The translations under genes and the position numbers were made by a program. Shown in pieces: positions 1-8,690 of a stretch of 64,000 bases of DNA. The stretch's first letter is position 1, and each line of letters starts with the position of its first letter. Source of the DNA: Dokdonella sp. (lineage in GTDB: Bacteria > Pseudomonadota > Gammaproteobacteria > Xanthomonadales > Rhodanobacteraceae); contig JANQAE010000002.1 in the NCBI GenBank assembly GCA_024707225.1, positions 248,001-312,000 of the forward strand, given 5' to 3'. Under the pieces are notes generated by a model that saw only the letters and a list, made by a program, of their open reading frames with translations, was not told the DNA's origin and did not search any database.

Positions 1-2684
1 CCGCCGCCGACCTGCTCGACGCGCTCGCGGCGCACCTGCTCCCAGTCGTTGTAGCGCAGGCCCGACTCGCGCATGCCGTTGGCCGGCACGACGACGAAGC
101 GCCGGCTCGCGGCCGCGCCGCGCCGTATCTCGATCAGCACCTGCTGGCCGGCCTGGCCGCGCAGCAGGTCCGACAGATCGCGCACGTCGGCGGTCGGCCG
201 GCCGTTGATCGCGACCAGCAGATCGCCTTCGCGCACGTCGATGCCCGGCTGCTGCAGCGGTCCGCGCTCGGACGGCAGCTCGGCCTCGGTGCGGTAGATC
301 CGCACGATGCGCCAGCCGCCGTCGGCTCGTTCGAAGCGTGCGCCGAGTCCGGCCGCCTCCGGCACCGGCGCGCCCTCGCGCAGCTCGCCACCGCCGACCT
401 GCGAATGCAGCGCGCCGAGCTCGCCCATCATCTGGCCGAGCAGGTCGTCGAGCTCGCTGCGGTCGGTCAGGCGTTCGACCAGCGGTGCGTAGCGCGTGCG
501 CACGGCGGCCCAGTCGACGCCGCGCAGCTTCGCGTCGAAGAAGTGATCGCGATGCAGGCGCCAGGCGTCGTCGAACATCTGCCGCCACTCGGCGCGCGGA
601 TCGACGCGCAGGTTCCAGTCGCCGACGCGCACGGTCGCCTTGCCCAGATCATCCGGCGCCTTCGCGCCGGCCTCGACGATCGCCATCAGGCCGGGTTCGT
701 CGCGGCTCGGGCCGGACTTGCGGAAGTAGAGCTTCTTGCCGTCGGCCGAGAGCGCGTACTCGGCGACGTCGCCGGCGAAGGTCTCGAGCTTGACGTCCTC
801 GTTGCCGATCGCGGCCGTCTTCAGCACGGTCTTGCCGCCTTCGCGGTCGAGCACGTAGAGCCGCTTGTCGTTCGCGCGCAGCGCACGATACTCGCCGGCC
901 GGCAACGGCAGCTCGTAGAGCCGCTCGGCGAGTCCTTCGCGCTGGATCGCCGGCAGCTTCGGAGACTTCTTATCGTCCTTGTCCTTGCCGCTCTTGTCGT
1001 CCTTCTCGTCCTTGGCCTCGTCGCGCTGGCCGGCGGCCAGCTCGTCCCTGGCCTGGAACGGAAAGCGGTTGCCGGCCTGCAGCGCCAGCGCGTAGAGGCG
1101 CGTGCGCCGGTCGAACACCGGACCGGTATTGCGGTCGCCCCACGGTGAACCGTTGGCCAGGTTGAACTGGCGGTCGGACAGGAACCACAGCCAGCGGCCG
1201 TCCGGACTGAACGCCGGCGAGGCCGAGGCGTATTTGGCGCTGGTCAGCCACTGCAGCGTGCCGCCGTCGAGCGAGTACAGCGCCAGCCGGCTGCGATCGC
1301 GGTCGCGATCGTCGGACAGGCGCACCAATGCGAGGTGGCGGCTGTCCGGCGACCAGACGACGTCGTCGTAGCCTTCGTTGCCGTCCTTGCCGCCGTCGTC
1401 GATCAGGCGATTGCGGCCGCTGGCCAGGTCGAGCAGCCAGAGCCGGCCGCGCTTGTCGTCGTGCGCGAGCTGCTTGCCGTCCGGCGACAGGTACAGGCCC
1501 CAGCGCTGCGTCTGGCCGTCGTCGGTCAGTGCCTTCGCACCGGGACTGCCGTCGGCCGGAAAGCGCCACACCTCCTCCTCGCCGGTCGCATCGCTGATTG
1601 CATAGATCCATTGTCCGTCACGGCTGAACACCGCGCTCGACACGCGCGTGCCGGTCGCTGCGGCGACGTCGACGCGACGCAGCGGACCGGTGCCGGCCAG
1701 GGCGATCTGGCCGCGTGCGGTCAGCGCCAGGCGCTCGCCGTCGGCCGACAGGCTGGCCGATTCCAGATAGCGCAGCGGCTTGTCGAGCCAACGCTCGCGA
1801 CGCTGGTCGAAATCGCCGGCGAGGCCGATGCCGAGCACGCGGTCCTCGCCACTGCGCAGATCGGCCACGCGCAGATCGGCGCCGGCCTGATAGACGACGC
1901 GGTCGCCGTCGAGGCCGGCCGTGCGTACGTCGAAATCGCGCCGCCGGGTCAGCGGCTGCGGATCGCTGCCGTCGGCCGCCAGCGACCACAGGTTGTCGCG
2001 GCCGTCGCGATCGCTGATCACGACCACGCGGCCGTTCCACCACTGCGGCCGCCGCAGGTTCTCCTCGCGCGGACCGATCCGCTCGGCCTCGGTGTGGCCG
2101 GTCAGGTCGTAGCGCCACAGCTGGCCGAGCGCGCCGCCGCGATAGCCGCGTGCGTTGTCGCCGGTCACCGACAGGCCGAAGCGGATGAAGTAGACCCAGC
2201 GGCCGCTCGGATCGATCACGGCATCGTTGGCGTCGGCCAGCGGCAGCACGCTGCGCGCGCCGCTGTCGGGGTCCACGCGGACGATCACACGCTGCGCAGA
2301 CAGGCCGCTCGCATCCATCGCGGTCATCAGCACCTGGCCGTCGGTGGTCCAGCCCAGGCTCAGCGTGCGGCCGTTGTCGAAGCTCAGGCGCCGCGGTTCG
2401 CCGCCGGCCAGCGGCATCACGTAGACCTCGGTCGGGCCCTCGTAATTGGCCGAGAACGCGACGCGCCGGCCGTCCGGCGAGATCGCCGCGCGCGTCTCCT
2501 CGGCCGGATGGCTGGTCAGCCGCCGCGCACTGCCGCCGCTCGCGGCGACGGTCCACAGATCGCCCTCGGCGGTGAACACGACCGTGTCGCCGCGGATCGC
2601 CGGAAACCGGTAGTAGCCGTCCGCGGCCTGCGCCGTCGCGGCGGTCAGGGCCAGCAGGCCGAGGACAAGACGGGACAGCGTCAT
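1..2684 (-). CDS. Tricorn-like protease (S41 family), C-terminus beyond window
   Basis: The reading frame starts at an ATG at 2684 and runs off the left edge, so the catalytic core is missing here. The product begins with a Sec signal peptide (about residues 1-22), then WD40/beta-propeller-like blades typical of TolB and tricorn proteins. A Lys/Asp-rich linker follows around residue 560, then the tricorn C1 region (HRDHFFD) and a PDZ domain with the GDLLVAINGRPT signature. Tricorn-type proteases degrade peptides; the signal peptide implies a periplasmic or outer-membrane-associated enzyme. The Ser/Asp of the S41 catalytic domain should lie beyond base 1. The family call is secure from propeller plus C1 plus PDZ order; the substrate is unknown. 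Confidence 0.9.
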   Translation of the reverse strand, partial: MTLSRLVLGLLALTAATAQAADGYYRFPAIRGDTVVFTAEGDLWTVAASGGSARRLTSHPAEETRAAISPDGRRVAFSANYEGPTEVYVMPLAGGEPRRLSFDNGRTLSLGWTTDGQVLMTAMDASGLSAQRVIVRVDPDSGARSVLPLADANDAVIDPSGRWVYFIRFGLSVTGDNARGYRGGALGQLWRYDLTGHTEAERIGPREENLRRPQWWNGRVVVISDRDGRDNLWSLAADGSDPQPLTRRRDFDVRTAGLDGDRVVYQAGADLRVADLRSGEDRVLGIGLAGDFDQRRERWLDKPLRYLESASLSADGERLALTARGQIALAGTGPLRRVDVAAATGTRVSSAVFSRDGQWIYAISDATGEEEVWRFPADGSPGAKALTDDGQTQRWGLYLSPDGKQLAHDDKRGRLWLLDLASGRNRLIDDGGKDGNEGYDDVVWSPDSRHLALVRLSDDRDRDRSRLALYSLDGGTLQWLTSAKYASASPAFSPDGRWLWFLSDRQFNLANGSPWGDRNTGPVFDRRTRLYALALQAGNRFPFQARDELAAGQRDEAKDEKDDKSGKDKDDKKSPKLPAIQREGLAERLYELPLPAGEYRALRANDKRLYVLDREGGKTVLKTAAIGNEDVKLETFAGDVAEYALSADGKKLYFRKSGPSRDEPGLMAIVEAGAKAPDDLGKATVRVGDWNLRVDPRAEWRQMFDDAWRLHRDHFFDAKLRGVDWAAVRTRYAPLVERLTDRSELDDLLGQMMGELGALHSQVGGGELREGAPVPEAAGLGARFERADGGWRIVRIYRTEAELPSERGPLQQPGIDVREGDLLVAINGRPTADVRDLSDLLRGQAGQQVLIEIRRGAAASRRFVVVPANGMRESGLRYNDWEQVRRERVEQVGG

Positions 2685-2787
2685 CGTGGGCTCCGACAGG
2701 GACGAAAGACGCGATGGTACCGACGCGCGAAAGGACTCACCCCTGCCATCCGGCAGGTGCGCAGGCGCTGCTATGCTGCTGCGCACG

Positions 2788-4314
2788 ATGACCGACCACG
2801 ACACCCTGCGCCGGATCCTGACCGCGCGCGTCTACGACGTCGCCCGCGAGACCGAGCTGGACTACGCGCCGGCGCTGTCGGCGCGCCTCGGCAACCGCGT
2901 CTGGCTCAAGCGCGAGGACAACCAGCCGGTGTTCTCGTTCAAGCTGCGCGGCGCGTACAACAAGATGGTGCGGCTGAGCGAAGCGGAGCGCGCGCGCGGC
3001 GTCTTCGCCGCCTCCGCCGGCAATCACGCCCAGGGCGTCGCGCTGGCCGCGCGCCGGCTCGGCATCCGCGCCGTCATCGTGATGCCGGTGACGACGCCAG
3101 GCGTCAAGATCGACGCCGTGCGCAGCCACGGCGGCGACGCGGTCGAGGTCGTGCTGGCCGGCGAGTCCTACAGCGATGCGTATCGCCATGCCGTCGCGCT
3201 CGGCGCCGAGCGCGGCCTGACCCTGGTCCATCCGTTCGACGACGCCGACGTCATCGCCGGCCAGGGCACGGTCGCGATGGAGATCCTGCGCCAGCATCCC
3301 GGTGCGCTCGACGCGATCTTCGTGCCGGTCGGCGGCGGCGGCCTGATCGCCGGCGTCGCCGCCTACGTCAAGGCGCTGCGGCCCGAGATCCGCGTGATCG
3401 GCGTGCAGACCGCCGACTCCGACGCGATGGCGCGCTCGCTCGAGTGCGGCGAGCGCGTGATGCTCGAGGACGTCGGCCTGTTTTCCGACGGCACCGCGGT
3501 CAAGCAGGTCGGCGCCGAGACGTTCGCGCTGTGTCGTCGGCACGTCGATGCGATCGAGCGCGTGGACACCGATGCGCTGTGCGCCGCGATCAAGGACGTC
3601 TTCACCGATACGCGCAGCCTGCTCGAGCCGGCCGGCGCGCTCGCGGTCGCCGGGCTCAAGCAGGTCGCCGAGCGCGAGCGCCTGCAAGGTGCCGGTCTGG
3701 TCGCGATCGCCAGTGGTGCCAATCTCAATTTCGACCGCATGCGCTTCGTCGCCGAACGCGCCGAGGTCGGCGAATCGCGCGAGGCCCTGCTCGCGGTGAC
3801 GATCCCCGAGGAGCGCGGCAGCTTCCGCCGCTTCTGCGCCTTGCTCGGCGGCCGCGCGATCACCGAGTTCAACTACCGCATCGACGATCCGCACCAGGCG
3901 CGCATCTTCGTCGGCCTGCAGATCGCTGCACGCGACGAAGGCGCCGCAGTCGCCGCGCATTTCCGCGCGCACGGCTTCGCGACGCTCGACCTCACGCACG
4001 ACGAGCTGTCCAAGCTGCACCTGCGCCACATGATCGGCGGCCGCTCGCCGCTGGCGGTCGACGAACGCCTGTGCCGCTTCGACTTCCCGGAACGCCCCGG
4101 TGCGCTCGCGCGCTTCCTCGACGCGCTCGACCCGGCCTGGAACATCAGCCTGTTCCACTACCGCAACCACGGCGCCGACTTCGGCCGCATCCTGGTCGGC
4201 ATCCAGGTGCCCGAGCGCGACCGCGCGGCCTGGCCCGCGTTCCTCGCGCAGCTCGGCTATGCGTACACCGACGAGAGCGAGAATCCGGCGTATCGGTTGC
4301 TGTTGCGCGGGTGA
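2788..4314 (+). CDS. ilvA: Threonine ammonia-lyase, biosynthetic (threonine dehydratase)
   Basis: PLP enzyme converting threonine to 2-oxobutanoate and ammonia, the first step toward isoleucine. The PLP lysine is in FSFKLRGAYNKM (K52 from this start), with the SAGNHAQG motif at about 76-83 and the phosphate-binding glycine loop GGGGLIAG further on. Two ACT-like regulatory domains occupy about residues 330-505, as in the long isoleucine-inhibited form. Length of 508 residues fits that class. I chose the ATG at 2788 because family members begin close to RRILTARVYDVA; an in-frame ATG at 2773 is possible. It is divergent from the tricorn gene and stands alone, without other ilv genes nearby. Confidence 0.95.
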   Translation: MTDHDTLRRILTARVYDVARETELDYAPALSARLGNRVWLKREDNQPVFSFKLRGAYNKMVRLSEAERARGVFAASAGNHAQGVALAARRLGIRAVIVMPVTTPGVKIDAVRSHGGDAVEVVLAGESYSDAYRHAVALGAERGLTLVHPFDDADVIAGQGTVAMEILRQHPGALDAIFVPVGGGGLIAGVAAYVKALRPEIRVIGVQTADSDAMARSLECGERVMLEDVGLFSDGTAVKQVGAETFALCRRHVDAIERVDTDALCAAIKDVFTDTRSLLEPAGALAVAGLKQVAERERLQGAGLVAIASGANLNFDRMRFVAERAEVGESREALLAVTIPEERGSFRRFCALLGGRAITEFNYRIDDPHQARIFVGLQIAARDEGAAVAAHFRAHGFATLDLTHDELSKLHLRHMIGGRSPLAVDERLCRFDFPERPGALARFLDALDPAWNISLFHYRNHGADFGRILVGIQVPERDRAAWPAFLAQLGYAYTDESENPAYRLLLRG

Positions 4315-4458
4315 TCCGAATGGAGCATGACGACGTGCGGGCCGTTCTTGCGATCGCATCGTGACGAGAACGCAGTGAAAGCAGCTGAAGGAGGGGGCCG
4401 AGTGTGCGGAGCGACGGACGCAGGAAGCAGCGATGAAGCTTGAGCAGAGGAAACTGAG

Positions 4459-4779
4459 ATGATCGCGGTGCTTTCCGCGTTGCTGCTGTTCCTGGCGTCG
4501 GCCACGGTCGTGCTCAATTGGATCCACGCAGGCCAGACGATCGCGCGGCGCCTGCGTGGCGATCGGCGTACGGTCTCCTTGGTTTATGCCGTTCCGCAGA
4601 TCCTCGTCTGGATGGCAGCGGTGCTTCACTACCGTGCGGATCCGCCGACGCTCTCGGCCTGGCTGTTCGCCACGGTCGCATTGGCTGACGTGTCGCTCTA
4701 CTGCATCGTCTTTGGGCTGCTGTCGGCGCCGATCCGTCGCTTGCGAACCGGAGCACGATCGACGTCCAGACACGACTGA
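4459..4779 (+). CDS. Small membrane protein of unknown function
   Basis: A 106-residue product with about three hydrophobic segments: residues 1-20, about 43-58 and about 66-88. The segments are separated by short Arg-rich loops, and the tail is basic. A GAGGAAA ribosome-binding site sits just upstream of the ATG. It follows ilvA by 144 bases on the same strand and converges on the photolyase gene. I do not recognise the family. The hydrophobic pattern and good RBS make it more likely a real integral membrane protein than a chance frame. Confidence 0.6.
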   Translation: MIAVLSALLLFLASATVVLNWIHAGQTIARRLRGDRRTVSLVYAVPQILVWMAAVLHYRADPPTLSAWLFATVALADVSLYCIVFGLLSAPIRRLRTGARSTSRHD

Positions 4780-4795
4780 GCGATGCGTCAATGGC

Positions 4796-6211
4796 TCAGC
4801 CGCTCAACGCCTTCCACGCCGTTAGCGCCGCCGCACGCGACTCGGCCAGATCGACCAGCGGTGCCGGGTAGCCGCTGCGCCTGAGCAGGTCCGGGTCGTG
4901 CCAGGGCTGATGCACCAGCGGCGCGGCGATGCCGGCCAGTTCCGGGATCCAGCGCTGCACGTAGTGCCCGTGCGGATCGAACTTGAGGCCCTGCGTGACC
5001 GGGTTGAAGATGCGGAAGTACGGCGCGGCGTCGACGCCGCAGCCGGCCGTCCATTGCCAGCCCTGCGAGTTGTTGGCCAGATCCGCATCGACCAGTGTGT
5101 CCCAGAACCAGCGTGCGCCGTCGAGCCAGTGCTGGCGCAGGTTCTTGGTCAGGAAGCTGGCGACCAGCATGCGCACGCGGTTGTGCATCCAGCCGGTCGT
5201 CCACAGCTCGCGCATGCCGGCGTCGACGATCGGGATGCCGGTGAGGCCCCGCTGCCAGCGCCGCTGCGCGTGAGGGTCGCGCGGCACCCAGGCGAAGCGC
5301 TCGAAGCGCGGATCGAGCGGCCGGTCGGCCATCGTCGGATTGTGGTGCAGCAGGTATTGCGAGAAATCGCGCCAGCCCAGCTCGCGCAGGTAGGCCTCGC
5401 CGGCCTGGCGCGCGCCGGCGCCGAGATCGGCGGCCGAGCGCAGCACGGCGTGCGCGACCTGGTTCGGCGAGATCTCGCCGAAGTGCAGATGCGGCGACAG
5501 GCGCGAGGTGCCGACCTGGTCGGGCCGGTCGCGCGCCTCGGCGTATTCGCGCAGCGGCGCGCCGAGGAAATCGTCGAGTGCCTGCTGCGCGCCGGCTTCG
5601 CCGGGCTGCCAGGCGGCGTCGAAGCCGGCATCCCAGCGGATCGACGGCAGCAGGCCGAATGCGTCGAGCGGCAGCGATCCTTCGATCGAGCGCGACGGCA
5701 GGCGTGCCGGTGCGGTCCAAGGCGTGCGCGGCTGCAGCCTTGCACGCGCGGCGCGCCAGTACGGCGTGAACACGCGGTACGGCGTACCGGCGCCGGTCGT
5801 GACGGCATGCGGTTCGGTCAGCAGCGCGCCGCTCGCCAGGTGCATCGCGACGCCGTCGCGCGCGAGGGCCTCGCTCACGCGGCGGTCGCGCGCGGCGGCG
5901 ATCGGCTCGTAGATCCGTTGCGCATGGACCGCGACGGCACCGCTGGCGCGAATCACGACGCGTAGCGCGTCGAGGCTCGGGCCGCGCAGCCGATGCAGCG
6001 TGGCGCCGCGCTCGGCGAGGCGCCGGTCCAGCGCGGCCAGCGCATGATGCAGCCACCAGCGGCTCGCGGCACCGGGCGCCCAAGGCGCTTCCTCGTCCGG
6101 TGCGTCGATGTAGAGCGGCACGATGCGTTCGTGCGCATCCAAAGCGGCCTGCAGGGCGCCGTTGTCGTCGAGACGCAGGTCGCGGCGGAACCAGACGATC
6201 GCGGTGCTCAT
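4796..6211 (-). CDS. phrB: Deoxyribodipyrimidine photolyase (cryptochrome/photolyase family)
   Basis: Light-driven repair of cyclobutane pyrimidine dimers using FADH and an antenna cofactor. The N-terminal alpha/beta domain starts with the family hallmark WFRRDLRLDDN at residues 7-17. The C-terminal FAD-binding domain contains the ELGWRDFSQYLLHH stretch, RMLVASFLTKNL, and the highly conserved NNSQGWQW and FNPVTQGLKFDP blocks. The 471-residue length is typical of class I photolyases. The ATG at 6211 lies 15 bases after the GtrA stop codon, so it is probably the last gene of the operon beginning at 10244. Family call is certain; CPD rather than 6-4 specificity is inferred from overall similarity. 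Confidence 0.95.
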   Translation of the reverse strand: MSTAIVWFRRDLRLDDNGALQAALDAHERIVPLYIDAPDEEAPWAPGAASRWWLHHALAALDRRLAERGATLHRLRGPSLDALRVVIRASGAVAVHAQRIYEPIAAARDRRVSEALARDGVAMHLASGALLTEPHAVTTGAGTPYRVFTPYWRAARARLQPRTPWTAPARLPSRSIEGSLPLDAFGLLPSIRWDAGFDAAWQPGEAGAQQALDDFLGAPLREYAEARDRPDQVGTSRLSPHLHFGEISPNQVAHAVLRSAADLGAGARQAGEAYLRELGWRDFSQYLLHHNPTMADRPLDPRFERFAWVPRDPHAQRRWQRGLTGIPIVDAGMRELWTTGWMHNRVRMLVASFLTKNLRQHWLDGARWFWDTLVDADLANNSQGWQWTAGCGVDAAPYFRIFNPVTQGLKFDPHGHYVQRWIPELAGIAAPLVHQPWHDPDLLRRSGYPAPLVDLAESRAAALTAWKALSG

Positions 6212-6226
6212 CGTGTGGTGTCCTCG

Positions 6227-6613
6227 TCAGCGTGCGTGGATGATCAGGCGCGACAGCGCGAAGGTGACCGGAATCGTGGCGACGATCGCGAACGCGAGCG
6301 CGAGCCAGGCCGGCACGCCGAGCAGGTCGACCGCGACGTGCAGCACCAGCAGGCTCAGCAGGTACTGCACGAGGTAGACCAGCGGATAGCGCAGTGCGGC
6401 GCGCCGGCTCGGCTTCTGCCGGAACACGAACCAGGTATTCATGAAATAGCCGACCGAAATGCCGGCCAGATACGCCAGGCTGTAGGCGACCGGATAGTGC
6501 AGCCAGCGCAGCAGCAGCAGGTAGAGCGCATAGGCGACCGCGGTGTTGGTACCGCCAACGATCAGGAAGCGCACGAACTCGCCGGCGACGCGGCGACGCA
6601 GCTCAGCGGTCAT
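6227..6613 (-). CDS. GtrA family membrane protein
   Basis: A 128-residue GtrA/DPMS-type protein with four predicted transmembrane helices. It carries the family pattern FLIVGGTNTAVAYALY near the N-terminus and a GYFMNTWFVFR loop in the middle. GtrA proteins are thought to flip polyprenyl-phosphate-linked sugars across the inner membrane. The start codon overlaps the end of the upstream GT2 gene by 11 bases, which suggests translational coupling and a GtrA-GtrB pair. It probably moves the lipid-linked sugar that the GT2 enzyme makes; the sugar itself cannot be told from sequence. Confidence 0.93.
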   Translation of the reverse strand: MTAELRRRVAGEFVRFLIVGGTNTAVAYALYLLLLRWLHYPVAYSLAYLAGISVGYFMNTWFVFRQKPSRRAALRYPLVYLVQYLLSLLVLHVAVDLLGVPAWLALAFAIVATIPVTFALSRLIIHAR

Positions 6614-7562
6614 GGCTGTCGTCGTGACGGCCGACGCGATGCGCGACGATGTAGACCGGCCGCCGGTACGCGGCGCTCATCAGCCGCCCGATGTACTCGC
6701 CGATCACGCCGAGGATCAGCAGCTGGATGCCGCAGGCGAGCAGCACCACCGACATCAGCGAGGTATAGCCCGGATCGGTAATATGGCCGGTCAGCCGCCC
6801 GATCACGACATAGGCCAGATAGACGAAGCTGATCGCCGCGAGCACGCCGCCGCCGTAGGTCGCCACGCGCAGCGGCAGATGCGAGAACGTCACGAAGATG
6901 TTCAATGCATGCGAGATCAGCTTGCGCAGCGTGTAGGTGCTCCGGCCGTGCTGGCGCTCGCCGTGGTCGACCTCCACGGTCGCGACGCTCGAGGTCAGCC
7001 ACGACAGCATGCCGTCGATGTAAGGCCGGTTGTGGCCGAGCGCGACCAGATGCCGCGCCAGCGGCGCGTGGATCGCGCGGAACGAGGTGTAGGACTCGTT
7101 GAGATCGGGGAACGCACGCTTGAGCGCGAGGCGCATCAGCTCGGACGTGAAGTTGCGGTAGCCGGCATGGGTGCGCTGCGCGAACGTGCCGTAGACCAGC
7201 GGCGTCTCGGCACTGCCGGCCGCGAGCAGCGCCGGAATCGCTTCGGGCGCATGCTCGAGGTCGTCGTCGATCGTCACGATCCAGGCGCCGCGTGCCTCGG
7301 CGATGCCGCAGACGGTTGCCGCGTGCTGGCCGAAATTGCGCGAGAGGCGCAGTCCCACGACCTCCGGATGCGCGGCCGACAGCGCCTGGATCGTCGGCCA
7401 GGCCTCGGCCTGGCCGCGATCGTCGACCAGGATCAGCTCGTGGCGCAGACCCGCAGCACGCATCGCGGCCGCGACACGCTCGCGCAGCTCGGGCAACGCG
7501 GCACTGCCGCCGTAGACCGGCACGACGATCGAGACATCCAGGGCGGGAGGGACGGCTTCCAT
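6603..7562 (-). CDS. Glycosyltransferase family 2, GtrB/ArnC-like polyprenyl-phosphate transferase
   Basis: GT2 enzyme with an N-terminal GT-A fold (VSIVVPVYGG at about 10-19, VTIDDDLEHAPE carrying the DxD-type metal site) and two C-terminal transmembrane segments. This is the architecture of bactoprenol glucosyltransferase GtrB and ArnC. It is expected to load a sugar from an NDP-sugar onto undecaprenyl phosphate at the inner membrane. I chose the ATG at 7562 because the GT-A fold starts there; the longer upstream extension has no family similarity. It is coupled to gtrA downstream and follows a sugar epimerase, so the three genes may modify a surface glycan. Confidence 0.92.
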   Translation of the reverse strand: MEAVPPALDVSIVVPVYGGSAALPELRERVAAAMRAAGLRHELILVDDRGQAEAWPTIQALSAAHPEVVGLRLSRNFGQHAATVCGIAEARGAWIVTIDDDLEHAPEAIPALLAAGSAETPLVYGTFAQRTHAGYRNFTSELMRLALKRAFPDLNESYTSFRAIHAPLARHLVALGHNRPYIDGMLSWLTSSVATVEVDHGERQHGRSTYTLRKLISHALNIFVTFSHLPLRVATYGGGVLAAISFVYLAYVVIGRLTGHITDPGYTSLMSVVLLACGIQLLILGVIGEYIGRLMSAAYRRPVYIVAHRVGRHDDSHDR

Positions 7563-7737
7563 GAGCGTGCGACGAGGAAGAGCTAAGGCCGGCAAGTCTA
7601 GCCTGCCCGGTGTGGATGGGTGCAGCGGCGCCGAGCGAGAACGAACCCGCTGCACGGTGGCGCTTCACAGGCGGTCGGCCCGGTGCACCACCGTCCGTCC
7701 ACGCCGTACCCGCGACGCGTGCGCGCCGCCGCTCGCG

Positions 7738-8688
7738 TCAACGCGCGGCGGCGCCGTCCCGTTCGAACCAGGCCCAGGTGTCGGCGAGGCCCGACACCAG
7801 ATCGATCGTCGCGCGCCAGCCGAAATCGGCCTGCGCGGCGCGTCCGTCGGGCGCGACGCGCGCGACGTCGACGCCGCGCGGCGGCAGACGCTCGACCGCG
7901 ATCGGGCGCCCGCAGGCCTGCGAGCAGGCATCGATCAGCTCGAGCACGGATGCGACATGGCCGCTGGCGACGTTGTAGCGGCCGAAGCCGGCCGGGCAGC
8001 CGGCCGCGACGATCGCGGCGACCAGACGCGCCAGATCGTCGATGTGGCAGTAGTCGCGCACGCTCGAGCCGTCGCCCCAGATCGGAAACGGTGCGCCGTC
8101 GATCGCACGGCCGAACAGCGTCGGCACGATCGCGAAGCCGGTGCCGATCGTCTGGCCGGGACCGTAGACGTTGGTCGGCCGCAGCGAGACCGCGCGCCAG
8201 CTCGTGGTCGCGGTGCACGCGTGCAGAAACGCCTCGGCGGCGGCCTTGCCGGCGCCGTAGTACGAGCGTGGCCGCAGCGCGGTGTCCTCGTCGGCGCCGT
8301 CGGCGCCGTCGCCGTAGATCGCGCCGGCCGAGGACAGGTAGATCAGTTCGCGATCCGCAAACGCCGGCGCGAGTTCGAGCAGACGGCTGAGCGGCAGCAG
8401 ATTGCCGAGCACCTCGAGACCGGGCTCGCGCGCCGAGGTGCCGGGCGTGGTGACGCTGGCCGCATAGACGACCGTGCGGCACTGGCCGAGCAGGTCGGTC
8501 AGCAGGCCGGCGTCCTCGATCGAGCCGCGTACGCGCCGGATCGCGCCGTCGCGGCCGACGCGTTCGGAGCGCCCGAGCGCGACGATCGGGCGGCCGCCGG
8601 CGGCCAGATGACGGACGATCGCGCGGCCGGCGAATCCGGCCGAGCCGAGTACGAGCACGCCATCGGCGGCGCTGCGCGACGAGGCCAT
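7738..8688 (-). CDS. NAD-dependent epimerase/dehydratase (extended SDR)
   Basis: A 316-residue extended SDR. The Rossmann motif GSAGFAG is near the N-terminus, and the catalytic Tyr and Lys are in SYYGAGKAAAE. The substrate-side motifs RPTNVYGPGQ and WGDGSSVRDYCHIDDLA are typical of UDP-glucose 4-epimerase-like enzymes. It probably interconverts a nucleotide sugar used by the GT2 enzyme 175 bases downstream. I chose the ATG at 8688 because it leaves two bases after the upstream stop codon and places the Rossmann strand near the N-terminus. The exact sugar is not determinable. Confidence 0.9.
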   Translation of the reverse strand: MASSRSAADGVLVLGSAGFAGRAIVRHLAAGGRPIVALGRSERVGRDGAIRRVRGSIEDAGLLTDLLGQCRTVVYAASVTTPGTSAREPGLEVLGNLLPLSRLLELAPAFADRELIYLSSAGAIYGDGADGADEDTALRPRSYYGAGKAAAEAFLHACTATTSWRAVSLRPTNVYGPGQTIGTGFAIVPTLFGRAIDGAPFPIWGDGSSVRDYCHIDDLARLVAAIVAAGCPAGFGRYNVASGHVASVLELIDACSQACGRPIAVERLPPRGVDVARVAPDGRAAQADFGWRATIDLVSGLADTWAWFERDGAAAR

Positions 8689-8690
8689 CG

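Noticed and set aside
1335..4364. A 1009-codon plus-strand frame across the tricorn and ilvA genes
   Set aside because: It runs antisense to the tricorn gene and then out of frame through ilvA. No domain is visible.
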